A DNA stretch of 64,000 nt from Sphaerotilus microaerophilus (GTDB taxonomy: Bacteria; Pseudomonadota; Gammaproteobacteria; Burkholderiales; Burkholderiaceae_C). A model generated the notes under the pieces. It did no database searches. It saw nothing but the letters and a program-made list of their open reading frames with translations, and was not told where the DNA came from. The stretch spans positions 3,844,001 through 3,908,000 of the forward strand of contig NZ_AP025730.1 in the NCBI RefSeq assembly GCF_023734135.1. Reading direction: 5' to 3'. Both the position numbers and the translations under genes were made by a program. Position 1 is the first letter of the stretch. Each line of letters begins with the position of its first letter. This document shows, in pieces, positions 56,601 to 64,000 of this stretch.

Positions 56601-59600
56601 TCTCGGCCAGCGCGCACGACCGTCACGGCCAAGCGTGGAACGGTCGCCGGCAGCGTCGCCGCTACCGCGGCGGCGCTGGCCGCGAGGGCATCTAACGTCA
56701 GGCGCCCGACCCGCCAAGGGCGCCCTGCGGTCGGCACTCCACCTCCGTCCACAACCTCGCGCCAGGCTGTGGCCAGGTCGGCCCAGGGCGTCGCCGTCTC
56801 GGCCGAGGCATTGGAAAACACGCCTTGCGCGAAGCGCACCGCCTCGCCGAGGTCCGCGTCGGCGAGGTCCAGTGGCGAGCCCGCGAGGCCGACAGGCGCG
56901 GTCACCGCCGCGACGCCTGCAATCACTCCGGGCGCCTGCGACGCTGCCCAGCGTACCGCCGGTTCGAACGAGGTAGCAGCCGCCAACAACGCCAGCGGGC
57001 CCTTGGTCTGCGCGACGCGCGTGAGGACCGCATTCAGCTGGTCGTCCGCCAAGGGCACTCCGGACTGCGTGGCGGCGACAACTACGTAGGCGCCCGCAGC
57101 CTCGATGCCGGCCACGGCGCCGAGCGCGTCGAGGCGCAAGTCCACGAGTTGCCAGTCGAAGCTGGTGGTGTCGAGAGCTCGCATCAGCGGCAGCCATGAA
57201 GCCGGGGGCCACCACGCAGGCGCCACAAGGACGGGGCACGCACCGGAGTCCACCCAGGCGCCAATGGCGAGGGCCGCCGCATCAACCGCGGCCGCATCCG
57301 CGAAAGGCGATAGGTCGGTCGCAGTGCCGCCCGCTACGATGGCCGGGCCCCACGACGCCTCCGGTGTGGTCGCGCCCCGAGGCCACAGGCCCCCGGTTTC
57401 GGTCGTCCACGTAGAGATCGCAGACAACGCATCCGCCAAGCGCGTGCTGTCGCCTTCCGCGGCGAGCGCCGCTAGCTCCGGCGAGGTCTTGAGCGCGTCT
57501 TCCAGCCACGCGAAGTCGGCCGCGCTGCCCGAAGCGCCAGGGGCAGCGGCGGCGTCGGTTTGCAGAGCCAGCGGTTCGTCCGCGCTGGGCTTGTCAAAGC
57601 CGAGCCAGAGCCCGAGTCCCACACCGTTGACGGCATGGTCAACCTGCCATAGCCAGGGATCGCCGGCTCGACCCGTCCCGGGCATGGCGGCACTGTCACC
57701 ACCCACCGCCGCGGCCATCAGGTCGGCGACCAGGGGCCCGTTCTCGCGTGGCGCGCAGGCCAGCCTCGCCACAGTGCTGATGACGCTGGGCAGGTCGAGA
57801 AGCATGTCTTGCAGCGTCGGACTGCTCTCGAACAGCGCCGGCGCGGCCTCGGCAAGCGCCCGCACCAGGCTGGACCATCCGGTGTCGGCCCCGGTGGACA
57901 GGCTTTCGAGCGCCCATCTGGCAAAGCGCTGCACGGTCTCGGGCGGCACCGCAGCCAAGTCGAGGCCGAGACCCGCGAACAGTTGGGGCGTGGACACCAC
58001 CGGTGGCCATTGCAGTGTGCCGAGTTGGAGCGGCTCGCCATCAGCGCCTTCGTCGTCGAAGGTCAATGTCGCGTCGCGGAAGCGCGCGGCTATTCGCGGC
58101 GTTGCGCCGGCCTGCCACACCAGGTCAAGGCTCGCTCCGGCGCATGACCATGCGCCGACACCGAAGGCACCGAAGTCGATCGAGGCCTCCAACGCCGGCC
58201 ATCCCGCCGCAGCAATGGCGCCGTTGCCGCCGAAGTCGATGCGCAGCACCGTGCCAGCCAAGCGCACCTGGACGGCAGACTCTTCGACCGCGCCGCCCAC
58301 CACCCGTCCCAGCGTCTGAGCCTCGACGCGCAAGTCGAACGAGCGCGCGCCGCCGGAGTCGGCCGCACCCAGCGCCGCGACCAGCCGCAACGCGAAGCCC
58401 GCATCCTGCGCGATCACGACTTGCCACACGCCATTGCCGGGCGTCTCGACAACCGGCGCTGCCACGCCGAACAGGCGGGCCAGCGATTCCATGGGGGCCG
58501 CCCAGTCGCCGCTTTCGAGGCGATGTCGGTGGAACTCGCCGATCGCGCGCATCGGCGCGGTGGCCAGCAGCGCCATGTCGATCGTCGGGGCGCCTCCCGC
58601 TGAGCGCAGACCCATCAGCACGAGCAGATCCTGCGCAAAGCCCGTCGTACCAAGCAACGTATCGATAGCGTCGCTCAGTGCATTCGACGCCGCCGCTGCC
58701 AGCGTGTCGGCCGAGGTGAGGTCCAGGCGAGCGTAGGCCCGGTTCTCCACCAGGACGCTCTCCAGCGCGAGCTCCGGTCGCACGCCGATACGGCCGCCCG
58801 CGCGCTCCACAACGACGCCACCCACGAGCCGGCCGACACCGAAGCCGCCCCGCGGCGCGACCAGCGGCACGTTGTTGCCCAGCGGCGGCAATGACAGCAG
58901 CGCGCTACTAGTCGTGAACCATGTCGGCGGCGCGGTGCCGTCGAGCGGTAGGCGCACTAACACCGACCGCAAAGCCAAGGTTGCTGCCACCGGTGACGGG
59001 ATGTCCAACCCAATGCGCAGCGCGAGCTGCAGCGTGCGCGCTTGGCCGGCGGTGGCGTCAAGCGAGACCTCGAGCACCAACGATGGCGATGACGGCGCGA
59101 TGGCTATGCTCCACGGCTGTTCGGGCGTCGGCGCGCCGCTCGCACTGGTCGTTACGTCCAGTTGCGCGAGGCCGGCCAAGTGCCGCACCCACGCCAGCAA
59201 GGCAGTGGCATCGCCTCGTGCCAGTTGGGCCACCCAGGCGCTGAAAGTGCCTGCGGATTGCCCGAGTGCACTGAACGACAAAGGCGGTATCGCGGGGTCG
59301 AGGCCTAGCGCCCCCGGCAAATGCGTCAGCACTTGCGCAGCGGCGGAGCCTGCGCCGGCGAGCCGGGCCATCACGCCCAGCAGCTGCACTACCAGCGCTG
59401 CCAGATCGCCAGCCAACGAGTCAGTTCTGATCTCAAGCGGCGGCAGCGCGAGACCGTCGACCACTAGCCCGTCCAGCCGCAGACCGATATGGCCGCCCGA
59501 GGTGTCCGCGGCGACGTCGACCCTGAGCGACGCCGTGGCATCGAACGGGTAGCGCAGCGACAATCGCACGGGTCCGCCGGGCTGGCCGCATACCGCGCGC

Positions 59601-59995
59601 AAGCCATCCCCGGAGCACTTGACGAGCGGTACCTCGATGTCAAGTGAAGCCTTGCTAGCAGCGTCGAGTTCGACATGGGCGAGCAGGCCCACCGTGGCTT
59701 CCACGGCGCCCGAGTCCGCACCAAGCCAAATGCCCAACGCCAAGGCGTGCGGTGCCAAATCGGCGAGCAAGTACGCGCGCGGGTCACCGACAGGAGCGGT
59801 CGTTTGCACGATGTCGTCGCGCGCAAGCAGCGCGTCAATCGCATCGAGCAAAGGCTTGCGACGGCGCGCCTGAGTGCAGCAGGCGGCAACGCTTTCGAGC
59901 GGATGATCGAAAAAGGCGGCGCTCAGGCGCCCGGCATCGTCGAGGATGCCGAGTGCCGTTGCAATGCTTGCGATCGGTGGGTCGAGCTCAGTCAC
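50684..59995 (-). CDS. 3103-aa giant beta-rich protein, DUF6603-like C-terminal region
   Basis: The largest gene of the window starts at GTG 59995 without a strong ribosome site. The product is a long chain of amphipathic beta segments such as VGLGLSFEARATTSGLQASG and DIRLDLDLAQSLRIVPAPRL. Between about residues 2165 and 2580 the sequence resembles the DUF6603 family: VTGVAGGFGWNRDLVPP, FSTFELLKTRALAFVKV, YGPLFQPPAHYPVVAPVGF and VKGGAYFAVTPEAAMAGG. No signal peptide, transmembrane helix or enzymatic motif is visible. Long arrays of alternating hydrophobic beta strands can form tubes, shells or lipid-transfer grooves; which applies here cannot be told. It is the first gene of the operon. Confidence 0.85.
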   Translation of the reverse strand: MTELDPPIASIATALGILDDAGRLSAAFFDHPLESVAACCTQARRRKPLLDAIDALLARDDIVQTTAPVGDPRAYLLADLAPHALALGIWLGADSGAVEATVGLLAHVELDAASKASLDIEVPLVKCSGDGLRAVCGQPGGPVRLSLRYPFDATASLRVDVAADTSGGHIGLRLDGLVVDGLALPPLEIRTDSLAGDLAALVVQLLGVMARLAGAGSAAAQVLTHLPGALGLDPAIPPLSFSALGQSAGTFSAWVAQLARGDATALLAWVRHLAGLAQLDVTTSASGAPTPEQPWSIAIAPSSPSLVLEVSLDATAGQARTLQLALRIGLDIPSPVAATLALRSVLVRLPLDGTAPPTWFTTSSALLSLPPLGNNVPLVAPRGGFGVGRLVGGVVVERAGGRIGVRPELALESVLVENRAYARLDLTSADTLAAAASNALSDAIDTLLGTTGFAQDLLVLMGLRSAGGAPTIDMALLATAPMRAIGEFHRHRLESGDWAAPMESLARLFGVAAPVVETPGNGVWQVVIAQDAGFALRLVAALGAADSGGARSFDLRVEAQTLGRVVGGAVEESAVQVRLAGTVLRIDFGGNGAIAAAGWPALEASIDFGAFGVGAWSCAGASLDLVWQAGATPRIAARFRDATLTFDDEGADGEPLQLGTLQWPPVVSTPQLFAGLGLDLAAVPPETVQRFARWALESLSTGADTGWSSLVRALAEAAPALFESSPTLQDMLLDLPSVISTVARLACAPRENGPLVADLMAAAVGGDSAAMPGTGRAGDPWLWQVDHAVNGVGLGLWLGFDKPSADEPLALQTDAAAAPGASGSAADFAWLEDALKTSPELAALAAEGDSTRLADALSAISTWTTETGGLWPRGATTPEASWGPAIVAGGTATDLSPFADAAAVDAAALAIGAWVDSGACPVLVAPAWWPPASWLPLMRALDTTSFDWQLVDLRLDALGAVAGIEAAGAYVVVAATQSGVPLADDQLNAVLTRVAQTKGPLALLAAATSFEPAVRWAASQAPGVIAGVAAVTAPVGLAGSPLDLADADLGEAVRFAQGVFSNASAETATPWADLATAWREVVDGGGVPTAGRPWRVGRLTLDALAASAAAVAATLPATVPRLAVTVVRAGRDDDEAGGTSNDSAGFAQALFEQAEALRPPRRDAERLLHSLVLPLRLSAPTTDLRATGSLFIDLGSLRLTSDEDAPPRLRALLQIDGASGWLAGPPSYVLQIAVRRLTIECTADLDERSFASASAASATARVVLSDVSVGGVWHRRRERGDAGFDAALGAVIAALDGAARGGDAHAVEVLALLRDLLGIVRPANGRHNVDMDGLAELVLRPAPWLANHLQARLQEGGVLGLRPDTAAPTGVARWRASPATGLECSVQRLPSGAWGLTVATVPAGLPLGKAGRLHFKVACGAGAVGPSGWQAELPGAHLAFSAGQYTLQLGNTPAFALWPLSSQADAEAAAGRLRPHVDAALGSGLLSALAAQVLPDAPPIAALLPLSRDPAATLRERLLSPGALELLVGTIAGWLGRPTSAGRTPLVDGVLDIVVAALADGVRLEAATGAGGWSPAAGLRVELGAGLALTPRGAKPSGRLVLGIDLPAAVQQAWQRLDLALAVDAGGLRVTATPTPGTPIELFPHFSGWSALVDAAIDRLLPAVLNALCDALPAGPLRQDALALARAAGIYGTSFSDGPLPLRALTGEAIAARAAEVGNAVAQLLATATNTSLGGGVGPVQVVAGVDGPGLVLSGIAGGTATVTALLAAPGLRIDVGGLAAGPVGLGLSFEARATTSGLQASGDIRLDLDLAQSLRIVPAPRLRTRLDTAGTVSVELYPLGETAAADARIVLAPQPDLRFTAAGRSEIARRWLLVPGLDLLVRLLDGVLDEPLGDGNAPTTMRVLLTSAGILSGGHVVVPLPDPMSMLAGAAGAFASDLSLSLGHEIDLRLLADGTRLGVALSGRVALPGGPVRTALLFGSAGQGGIELAVLRRDASGWKVQPGLVFTGVGLGLSRDGGLVSSPLKLNEVRAILGVGVDFDLATGHVTGTALTGALALTGLGLPQQNGGSANNAVASSLLGDSARQGAPVNPPLDLRVAWDGQALSIAFGDGQPGESFWIDVGRTFGPLHIERVGLQSGRDTFNVNGTATPADYIGLAIDGGLVAGPLTIAVQGLAMRLPPQYATLPSTWKVDLDGLAVDFRNDAVSIAGALAKAQVVDSSGTPILVNGQPVYEYRGLLQVLAYGFGATALGAYAQVPRPGGGTFASLFMFAAVSAPIGGPPFMFVTGVAGGFGWNRDLVPPTAPEAVPAFPLVAAMGAAGASAVDIVKQMGPSLPPREGAMWLAAGMTFSTFELLKTRALAFVKVAPQGFEIGVLGLMNAPLPSAAFTIAQVELGLLAHYSSVDQVLRVQAQLTRNSWLFTRDCRLTGGFAFVIWFQRPLAVMTVGGYGPLFQPPAHYPVVAPVGFQWRYSSNIVVKGGAYFAVTPEAAMAGGRLEVSFTADWGRASLVMYADALLWFHPPRFVLNTGFRVYGTALGFDFDVSADVYLELPPVYARVTVHVLWGVEFEIGARPAPPAFLELDEFVARYVDSGAAPKPHALRVSAGGGRSAATDTPDGTPGRPFKVLPEFEIQLDSKLPLRTVELAGPQGFSSTGDRSLYAVAMGPHVALDPVLIIDILAQRADGSFERLADAQRGALEVDVVRTGIAAAVWASTPGSGTVGELAPPQPVGGDMAQAPAGLRIAAIANVATPAGLGPIGVGRIVSEAPARPLPLDGVAATSLLPAPAAPTLPAIAPALRRPVLSTPPRLRWSTRHAGAPAPVAQRKARTTSTLLPVGQTQLWDLVHHERSGHVAADLPTRVVAFNLVGEVVLDVVTGKGLVALPDSAAAVAAAVDERAAGARPQGWDLASTLYPITASTFLADGAVFQLPAMVVLPPGTRAADGVTAWQVARQCATLCTRIATPPQASLVVALDAGSLGATTSDVTVAVAGGRLGAPLVVGSAADARMHLIYPVLERSAPTLDVTVSADPRSWCCAGMAVHVVAVGALAQRYMADRWAPLMDTIAPATESLHVALARLAASPSRSPRPCRLRFVAPAGETVTP

Positions 59996-60589
59996 GGGCC
60001 GTGCTCAGCGCCTGGCTGTTTGCGTGATCTTCGTTCGAAAACGGAAATGGGCTCACGGCGTCGCGCAGACGTGAAACTGGGGATGCGAAGTTAGACATTC
60101 ATCTTGGCTCCGAAGACTGGCCTTGCACCACGCATTGCCCTTCCTGATGCCGACAGTCTTCTGATCGAGATCCACCTCATACCAGCCGTTGCCGCCCGAC
60201 TCGCGGATAACGAAGCAAGCTTTCGCTGCCGCTACGAACAGTCGCTTCGCCTAGCCAAATCGAAGGGCGTCACATGCGAGTGGCGAGTTCTTCACGCGCC
60301 GGTCGATCAATTCGATAGCGTCGGGCTACAAGACCTTAGCGAGGGCTCCCCCGAGTTGACTAGCGTCAATTCTTCGGCACGACGCCTGATTCCCCATACT
60401 ACGCCTGCATTGGTATCCAGGCAATCAGCAAGTTAGGGGACGACATGGCTAGCGCAGGCGCGCTATACGCTGTTGTCGAGTCGCAGAAGTTCATCTCGCG
60501 AGGCATTCAAGCCTCTGAGGAGTTGGCTTGGCGGTCGTGTCTCACTGATATCGCGTGGCATCGCTATGGACTTCGGCGGCGGGCACGCT
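59996..60589. other. Gene-poor stretch upstream of the giant-protein operon
   Basis: About 590 bases of lower GC content. A 110-codon frame from TTG 60104 has moderately protein-like composition but no recognisable family, so I leave it uncalled. The promoter of the minus-strand giant operon should lie near its left end. Confidence 0.45.
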
Positions 60590-60596
60590 TGATGAC

Positions 60597-60872
60597 CCGG
60601 GCAAGCACGTGAGGGCGAAGTCCAGCCTGAACCGAGGCGTCCGGCGTAGCGGTTGGTCGATGGCACGCTGCATGCTTGAGTACGAGACTGTCTTGCGCGG
60701 CGTGACGTTTGTGACTGTGCTGCCGGAGTTCAGGAGTCAGCAGTGTTCGGCCCGCGGCTTTGTACGCCCGGGCGATCGGGTCAACCAAGCGCGCTTTGGG
60801 TGCCTGGCGTCGGGCCACAAGGTGAACGCTGACCGCCATGCGGCGAAAAACATGCTGCGCCGTGCGCAGTGA
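60597..60872 (+). pseudogene. TnpB (IS200/IS605 OrfB) C-terminal remnant
   Basis: The frame encodes HVRAKSSLNRGVRRSGWSMA, LEYETVLRGVTFVTVLPEF, SQQCSARGFVRPGDRVNQAR and GCLASGHKVNADRHAAKNML, the RuvC-end and zinc-finger part of TnpB. The four-cysteine finger is decayed: CSxC reads CSAR and CxxC reads CLAS. The N-terminal two-thirds is missing and no second IS end is seen. TnpB is the RNA-guided nuclease of these elements; this piece cannot be active. Confidence 0.85.
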
Positions 60873-61380
60873 CAGCGCGGCGCCACTGGCGCACAGAATG
60901 ATGCTTAGCCGGACGGACGTTCGGCGCGCACCGTGGGCTACGCGGGAATTCATGCCTGTGAAGGCGCGGCATCGCCGCGCCCAGCGGCTCAAGGTGCGTC
61001 GTAGGAGCAGGAACCTTCTCGTAGCCGAGCCTCTCTGTGGATCTCCATCCATATCGCGTAGCGCTTGGGTGGAGAGGATGTCAAACGCATGAGATCCGCG
61101 ACATTGCCGACAAGTGGGTCTGGATCGGCGACTAGACCTGCATGGCCGTGATCTTCCAAAACCTGTCGCGACAGACCTTGGGCGACCGGCCGGCGACCGC
61201 CTACGCCGACTACCTGGCGTGGATGCGCCACTTCACCGCGCTGTCCTGGCCCGGGCGTCAAGACCCGCTCGCCGAGGGCGAGCCAATCGAACTGGCACTG
61301 ATCAGCGGTGAGTCGATCGCGCGACACACATTCGGATTGCAGACAACACAGGATGGGGCAGGTTACACACGAAGCGGCTC
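60873..61380. other. Debris between TnpB remnant and glycosylase gene
   Basis: One frame shows protein-like sequence interrupted by TAG at 61133-61135: before it RDIADKWVWIGD, after it MAVIFQNLSRQTLGDRPATA and DYLAWMRHFTALSW. I do not recognise the family. The in-frame stop and lack of a ribosome site suggest a decayed gene. Confidence 0.4.
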
Positions 61381-61890
61381 GTGGAAGGGTTGGTCGGCGC
61401 CCTTCCGACAGGGGCGACCGGGCTGTTCAACCCGTGGGCGGATGTCTGCGCAGAAGACCTCCCTGCGAACGGCCCGGACGCCAAGAGGGCGCGGCTCGAA
61501 CGACACCTGCACTGCGAGGCCGCGTTCATCCCGTGCGGTGATGGGGCCGGGTGGCAGGGCATGCGGCATACAGGCCTGGCCTTCACGAGCGAACGGCATG
61601 TGCTGCAGGGAATGGTTCCACGGCTCGGGGGTGTCGCGGCTCGCCTCACGACGCGAGACAAGCCATTCACCGAGCCTTCGGCCACTCTGGTTTGGCACTC
61701 GCTGCATCAGCTGGGCATCGCGGATCGGGTGGTTATGTGGAACGCCTTGCCAACGCATCCCTTCGTGGCCGGTGCGCCGAGGACGAATCGCACGCCCACC
61801 GATACCGAAATGGCGCACGGGCGGCGTCCTCTGCAGGCACTGCTGGCCGCGTACCCGCACGCCGCCGTCAGCATCTCCACTTGCGCGTGA
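61381..61890 (+). CDS. Uracil-DNA glycosylase-superfamily protein, apparently 3'-truncated
   Basis: The 169-aa product matches the uracil-DNA glycosylase fold: GATGLFNPWADVC, a substrate loop GWQGMRHTGLAFTSERHVL, EPSATLVWHSLHQLGIADRV and VMWNALPTHPF, followed by NRTPTDTEMAHG. The family normally runs to about 220 residues and ends with a His-containing loop; here the frame stops after AAVSISTCA, so the C-terminal part is missing or frameshifted. GTG 61381 is the first usable start, but coding similarity begins right there and the true start could lie slightly upstream. It could be a damaged cargo gene for DNA repair or defence. Confidence 0.7.
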   Translation: MEGLVGALPTGATGLFNPWADVCAEDLPANGPDAKRARLERHLHCEAAFIPCGDGAGWQGMRHTGLAFTSERHVLQGMVPRLGGVAARLTTRDKPFTEPSATLVWHSLHQLGIADRVVMWNALPTHPFVAGAPRTNRTPTDTEMAHGRRPLQALLAAYPHAAVSISTCA

Positions 61891-62056
61891 GCCGCTGTTG
61901 GCGGAGGACCGGAAGTGGCCGGCTGTGTGAGTTGGTCAGCCAGAGGCGAGTGACCGTTCACGCTGCAGACCTGACAAACAAGGTCGGCGCAACGTTTCGA
62001 TTCAGGCTCGACCACCACCTCGTCACACCGTACCACCCCATCCCGCCGGGCCTCAC

Positions 62057-62079
62057 CCCGACCTCGATACCCCCCTCAC
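62057..62079 (+). promoter_or_regulatory. Shared 23-bp C-rich motif, copy 2 (upstream of traN)
   Basis: The bases begin CCCGACCTC and end GATACCCCCCTCAC. They match the copy at 12932-12954 in 20 of 23 positions. This copy is 51 bases upstream of the traN start, so a role in transcription of transfer genes is plausible. Confidence 0.45.
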
Positions 62080-62130
62080 CTCCCACCCCTTTCCCCGAGA
62101 CACCGCCCCGCCGACGACCCACGATGAGGC

Positions 62131-64000
62131 GTGCCCACCACCCCGTCCACCGCCAGCCTCCCGCCATCGACGACCCGCAGCACCGCGCTGCGCCGCCTTG
62201 TCGCATTCATCGCAGTCAGCAGCCTGCTGATCACCCAGACCACCAGCCTGGCCGGCCCACATGACGAAGGCCTGGCGGCGGGGCGTGCCGCCAACCCGGT
62301 CATCCGCGGTGGCATCACCACCCCGGGCGCTTCAGCCGCGGTGCCGGGCTTCACCAGCAGCCCGGGCGAGCGCAGCTTCTACCGCCAGCCCAACCTGGCA
62401 GCGCAGGGCAACAGCCTTCTGGCAGCCTGCGCCAGCACGCCCCAGGACCCGGTGTGCCAGGCCTTGCTGGGGGCCCAGGCCTCGGCCAACACCGCCCGCC
62501 CGGGCCTGGCGGTGGATGACCCGTCCGTTGCGGCTGCGCGGGCGATCAACCGGTCTCCTTCGTCCCAGCTGGGCGATCTGTCGGCCTACTACAGCGGCTG
62601 CAGCACCAGCGCCACCGCCCTGCCCGCACGCGTCGAGCCACGCAGCTGCCTGCGCTCCTCTGAACCCGGCAGCCTGCGCTGCAGCCGTCAACTCAGCGTT
62701 GCCGTCACCCGCAGCAGCAGTTGCACCCCGGGCGACTGGTTTGCCCACGCCGGCTCCGGCTCAGCCGGGCTGGATGCGCAGTGCCTGCCGGACCGGCCGC
62801 TGACGGCACAGCGCTTTCGGGTGACGCAGGGCGGCAGCCCGCTGGCCTTCTTTGATGTGGACCTGACGCGGCCGACGCCCTTCACTGCACTAGTGGCCGT
62901 GCTCGGCAGCAGCCTCTCAGCGATCGACGGGCAGCCGATCCGTGAAGGGGTCTGGGTGTCCGACTCCGCCTGCAGCGGCCCGGTCTGCACCCTGACCGCG
63001 CAGATCGCCCCGGAGCGGCGCGAGACCTGCATCGGCGGCAATGAGTCGGTGTTGTCCTGCACCAGCGTCGAACCCTTCCTTCCCACCTACTCCGCCTGCC
63101 CGGCGGGCACCCAGGGTGGTGACCTCATCCAGGCCATGACCTGTGCGGGAGACAACGGCTGCAGCAGCACCCGCCTGGACCCGCAGCGCTGTTTTGCCCC
63201 TTCCTCCGGCTGGACGCCCTACACCGGCGCGGACACCTCGGGCAGCCTGGCAAGCCTGTACTGGACCCCGGCCAGCAGCCGCAGCGTGGTGGGCTGGGCG
63301 GTCAACCCGCTGTTCGGCCCCATCCCCACCCTGCAGCTGTCCTACGAGGCGGCCCGCTCCACGGTGACGGAGACCGACCGCTGGGACGATCAATGCCCCA
63401 ACCTGGCAGCAGGAGGACGCTGCACGGCCTCGCCCACGTCGGCGGAGGTCTGCACCCACGGCCCGGCCACCCAATTGATCGACGGCGCGCCGGTCACCCG
63501 GGACTGCTGGGAGTACAGCCGCAGCCTGACCTGCGCCGGGTGGGTGCCGGCCGACCCCTGTGCTGAACTCGTGGCGGCCGGCTGCACGCCGCAGGGCTCC
63601 AGCTGCCTCCAAAGTGATCCGGCCACCGGCGCCTGCCGGATGGTCGAAGAGCGCTTCTCCTGCCCCCGACCCGCGGAGACGGTGACCAGCGCCAGCGGTT
63701 GCCCGACGCAGACCTTCTGCCTGAACGGCAACTGCTTCGACACCGCCGCCCCGGCCGATGCGGACTTCGCGCGCAGCATCACGATGCTGGAGGCTGGCCG
63801 GCAGGCCGGGGTCTACCTGGACACCGACCGCATGGAGGTGTTCCGCGGCGAGGGCAACCGCTGCCGCGATCGCCTTTTCACGAACTGCTGCAGCGCAGAC
63901 ACCCGCGGCGGCTCGATGCACAACCTGGCGGTGCTGGGCATGGGATCCCGGCTGGTCTACGACCTGCTGATGAACCCCGGCAACCAGCGCTTTGTGCAGC
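62131..64000 (+). CDS. traN: TraN, mating-pair stabilisation protein (3' end outside window)
   Basis: The frame opens at GTG 62131 (an in-frame TGA at 62125-62127 excludes earlier starts) and runs to the window edge, giving 623 residues so far. It has a signal peptide (VAFIAVSSLLITQTTSLAGP), then a TraN-type N-terminal region (AAGRAANPVIRGGIT) and a long cysteine-rich body with repeated CxxC patterns, for example CPTQTFCLNGNCFDT and CRDRLFTNCC. TraN is the outer-membrane adhesin that stabilises contact with the recipient. In SXT and F it follows trbC directly; here cargo intervenes and it may have its own promoter marked by the shared C-rich motif. Confidence 0.93.
   Translation, partial: MPTTPSTASLPPSTTRSTALRRLVAFIAVSSLLITQTTSLAGPHDEGLAAGRAANPVIRGGITTPGASAAVPGFTSSPGERSFYRQPNLAAQGNSLLAACASTPQDPVCQALLGAQASANTARPGLAVDDPSVAAARAINRSPSSQLGDLSAYYSGCSTSATALPARVEPRSCLRSSEPGSLRCSRQLSVAVTRSSSCTPGDWFAHAGSGSAGLDAQCLPDRPLTAQRFRVTQGGSPLAFFDVDLTRPTPFTALVAVLGSSLSAIDGQPIREGVWVSDSACSGPVCTLTAQIAPERRETCIGGNESVLSCTSVEPFLPTYSACPAGTQGGDLIQAMTCAGDNGCSSTRLDPQRCFAPSSGWTPYTGADTSGSLASLYWTPASSRSVVGWAVNPLFGPIPTLQLSYEAARSTVTETDRWDDQCPNLAAGGRCTASPTSAEVCTHGPATQLIDGAPVTRDCWEYSRSLTCAGWVPADPCAELVAAGCTPQGSSCLQSDPATGACRMVEERFSCPRPAETVTSASGCPTQTFCLNGNCFDTAAPADADFARSITMLEAGRQAGVYLDTDRMEVFRGEGNRCRDRLFTNCCSADTRGGSMHNLAVLGMGSRLVYDLLMNPGNQRFVQ

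Overview
The window is about 64 kb of GC-rich DNA (roughly two-thirds G+C by eye) with proteobacterial coding habits, most like a Burkholderiales-type betaproteobacterium. It is the interior of an integrative and conjugative element (ICE) of the SXT/R391-like kind: MOBH relaxase (traI), coupling protein (traD), a DUF4400 partner (traJ-like) and an F-type mating-pair-formation set. No integrase or att site is visible, so both element ends lie outside the window.

Layout. 0-5.1 kb: an FlhD-like/FlhC-like regulator pair (the counterpart of SetD/SetC of SXT), then traI-traD-traJ. 5.1-13 kb: a six-gene minus-strand cargo operon between traJ and the tra pilus operon, the position known as a cargo hotspot in SXT-family ICEs. 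It encodes a ribbon-helix-helix protein, a NADAR protein, a SIS-HAD fusion, a phosphoribosyltransferase-fold protein, a P-loop ATPase and an unrecognised protein. 13-25.5 kb: one long transfer operon (transglycosylase, OmpA-like lipoprotein, traA, L, E, K, B, dsbC, V, C, trbI, traF, W, U, trbC), many genes overlapping by 4 bases. 25.6-62 kb: a large second cargo island between trbC and traN. 62.1 kb to the end: traN, cut by the window edge.

The second island is the most unusual part. It starts with a class II Fic protein and two inverted, nearly identical 1164-bp IS630-family copies. The second copy splits a TPR-CHAT protease gene; removing it with one TA restores a single open frame. Then come a caspase-like protease, an unrecognised 373-aa protein, a graveyard of pseudogenes (mscS-like, IS256, a membrane protein), a translationally coupled amidohydrolase and S41 peptidase, and, convergent with these, an 18-kb minus-strand operon of five genes encoding proteins of 3103, 390, 295, 1158 and 1066 aa. 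The 3103-aa product is beta-rich and DUF6603-like; the 1066-aa product carries two copies of a phage-tail-like domain. Two caspase-fold proteases beside giant structural-looking proteins suggest an uncharacterised conflict or delivery system, now probably damaged by the IS630 insertion.

How it fits together: the FlhDC-like pair probably switches on transfer. A 23-bp motif found upstream of both the pilus operon and traN (20 of 23 positions identical) may be part of that control. The cargo operons sit between tra transcription units and run mostly on the opposite strand, so they can be acquired or lost without breaking the transfer machinery.
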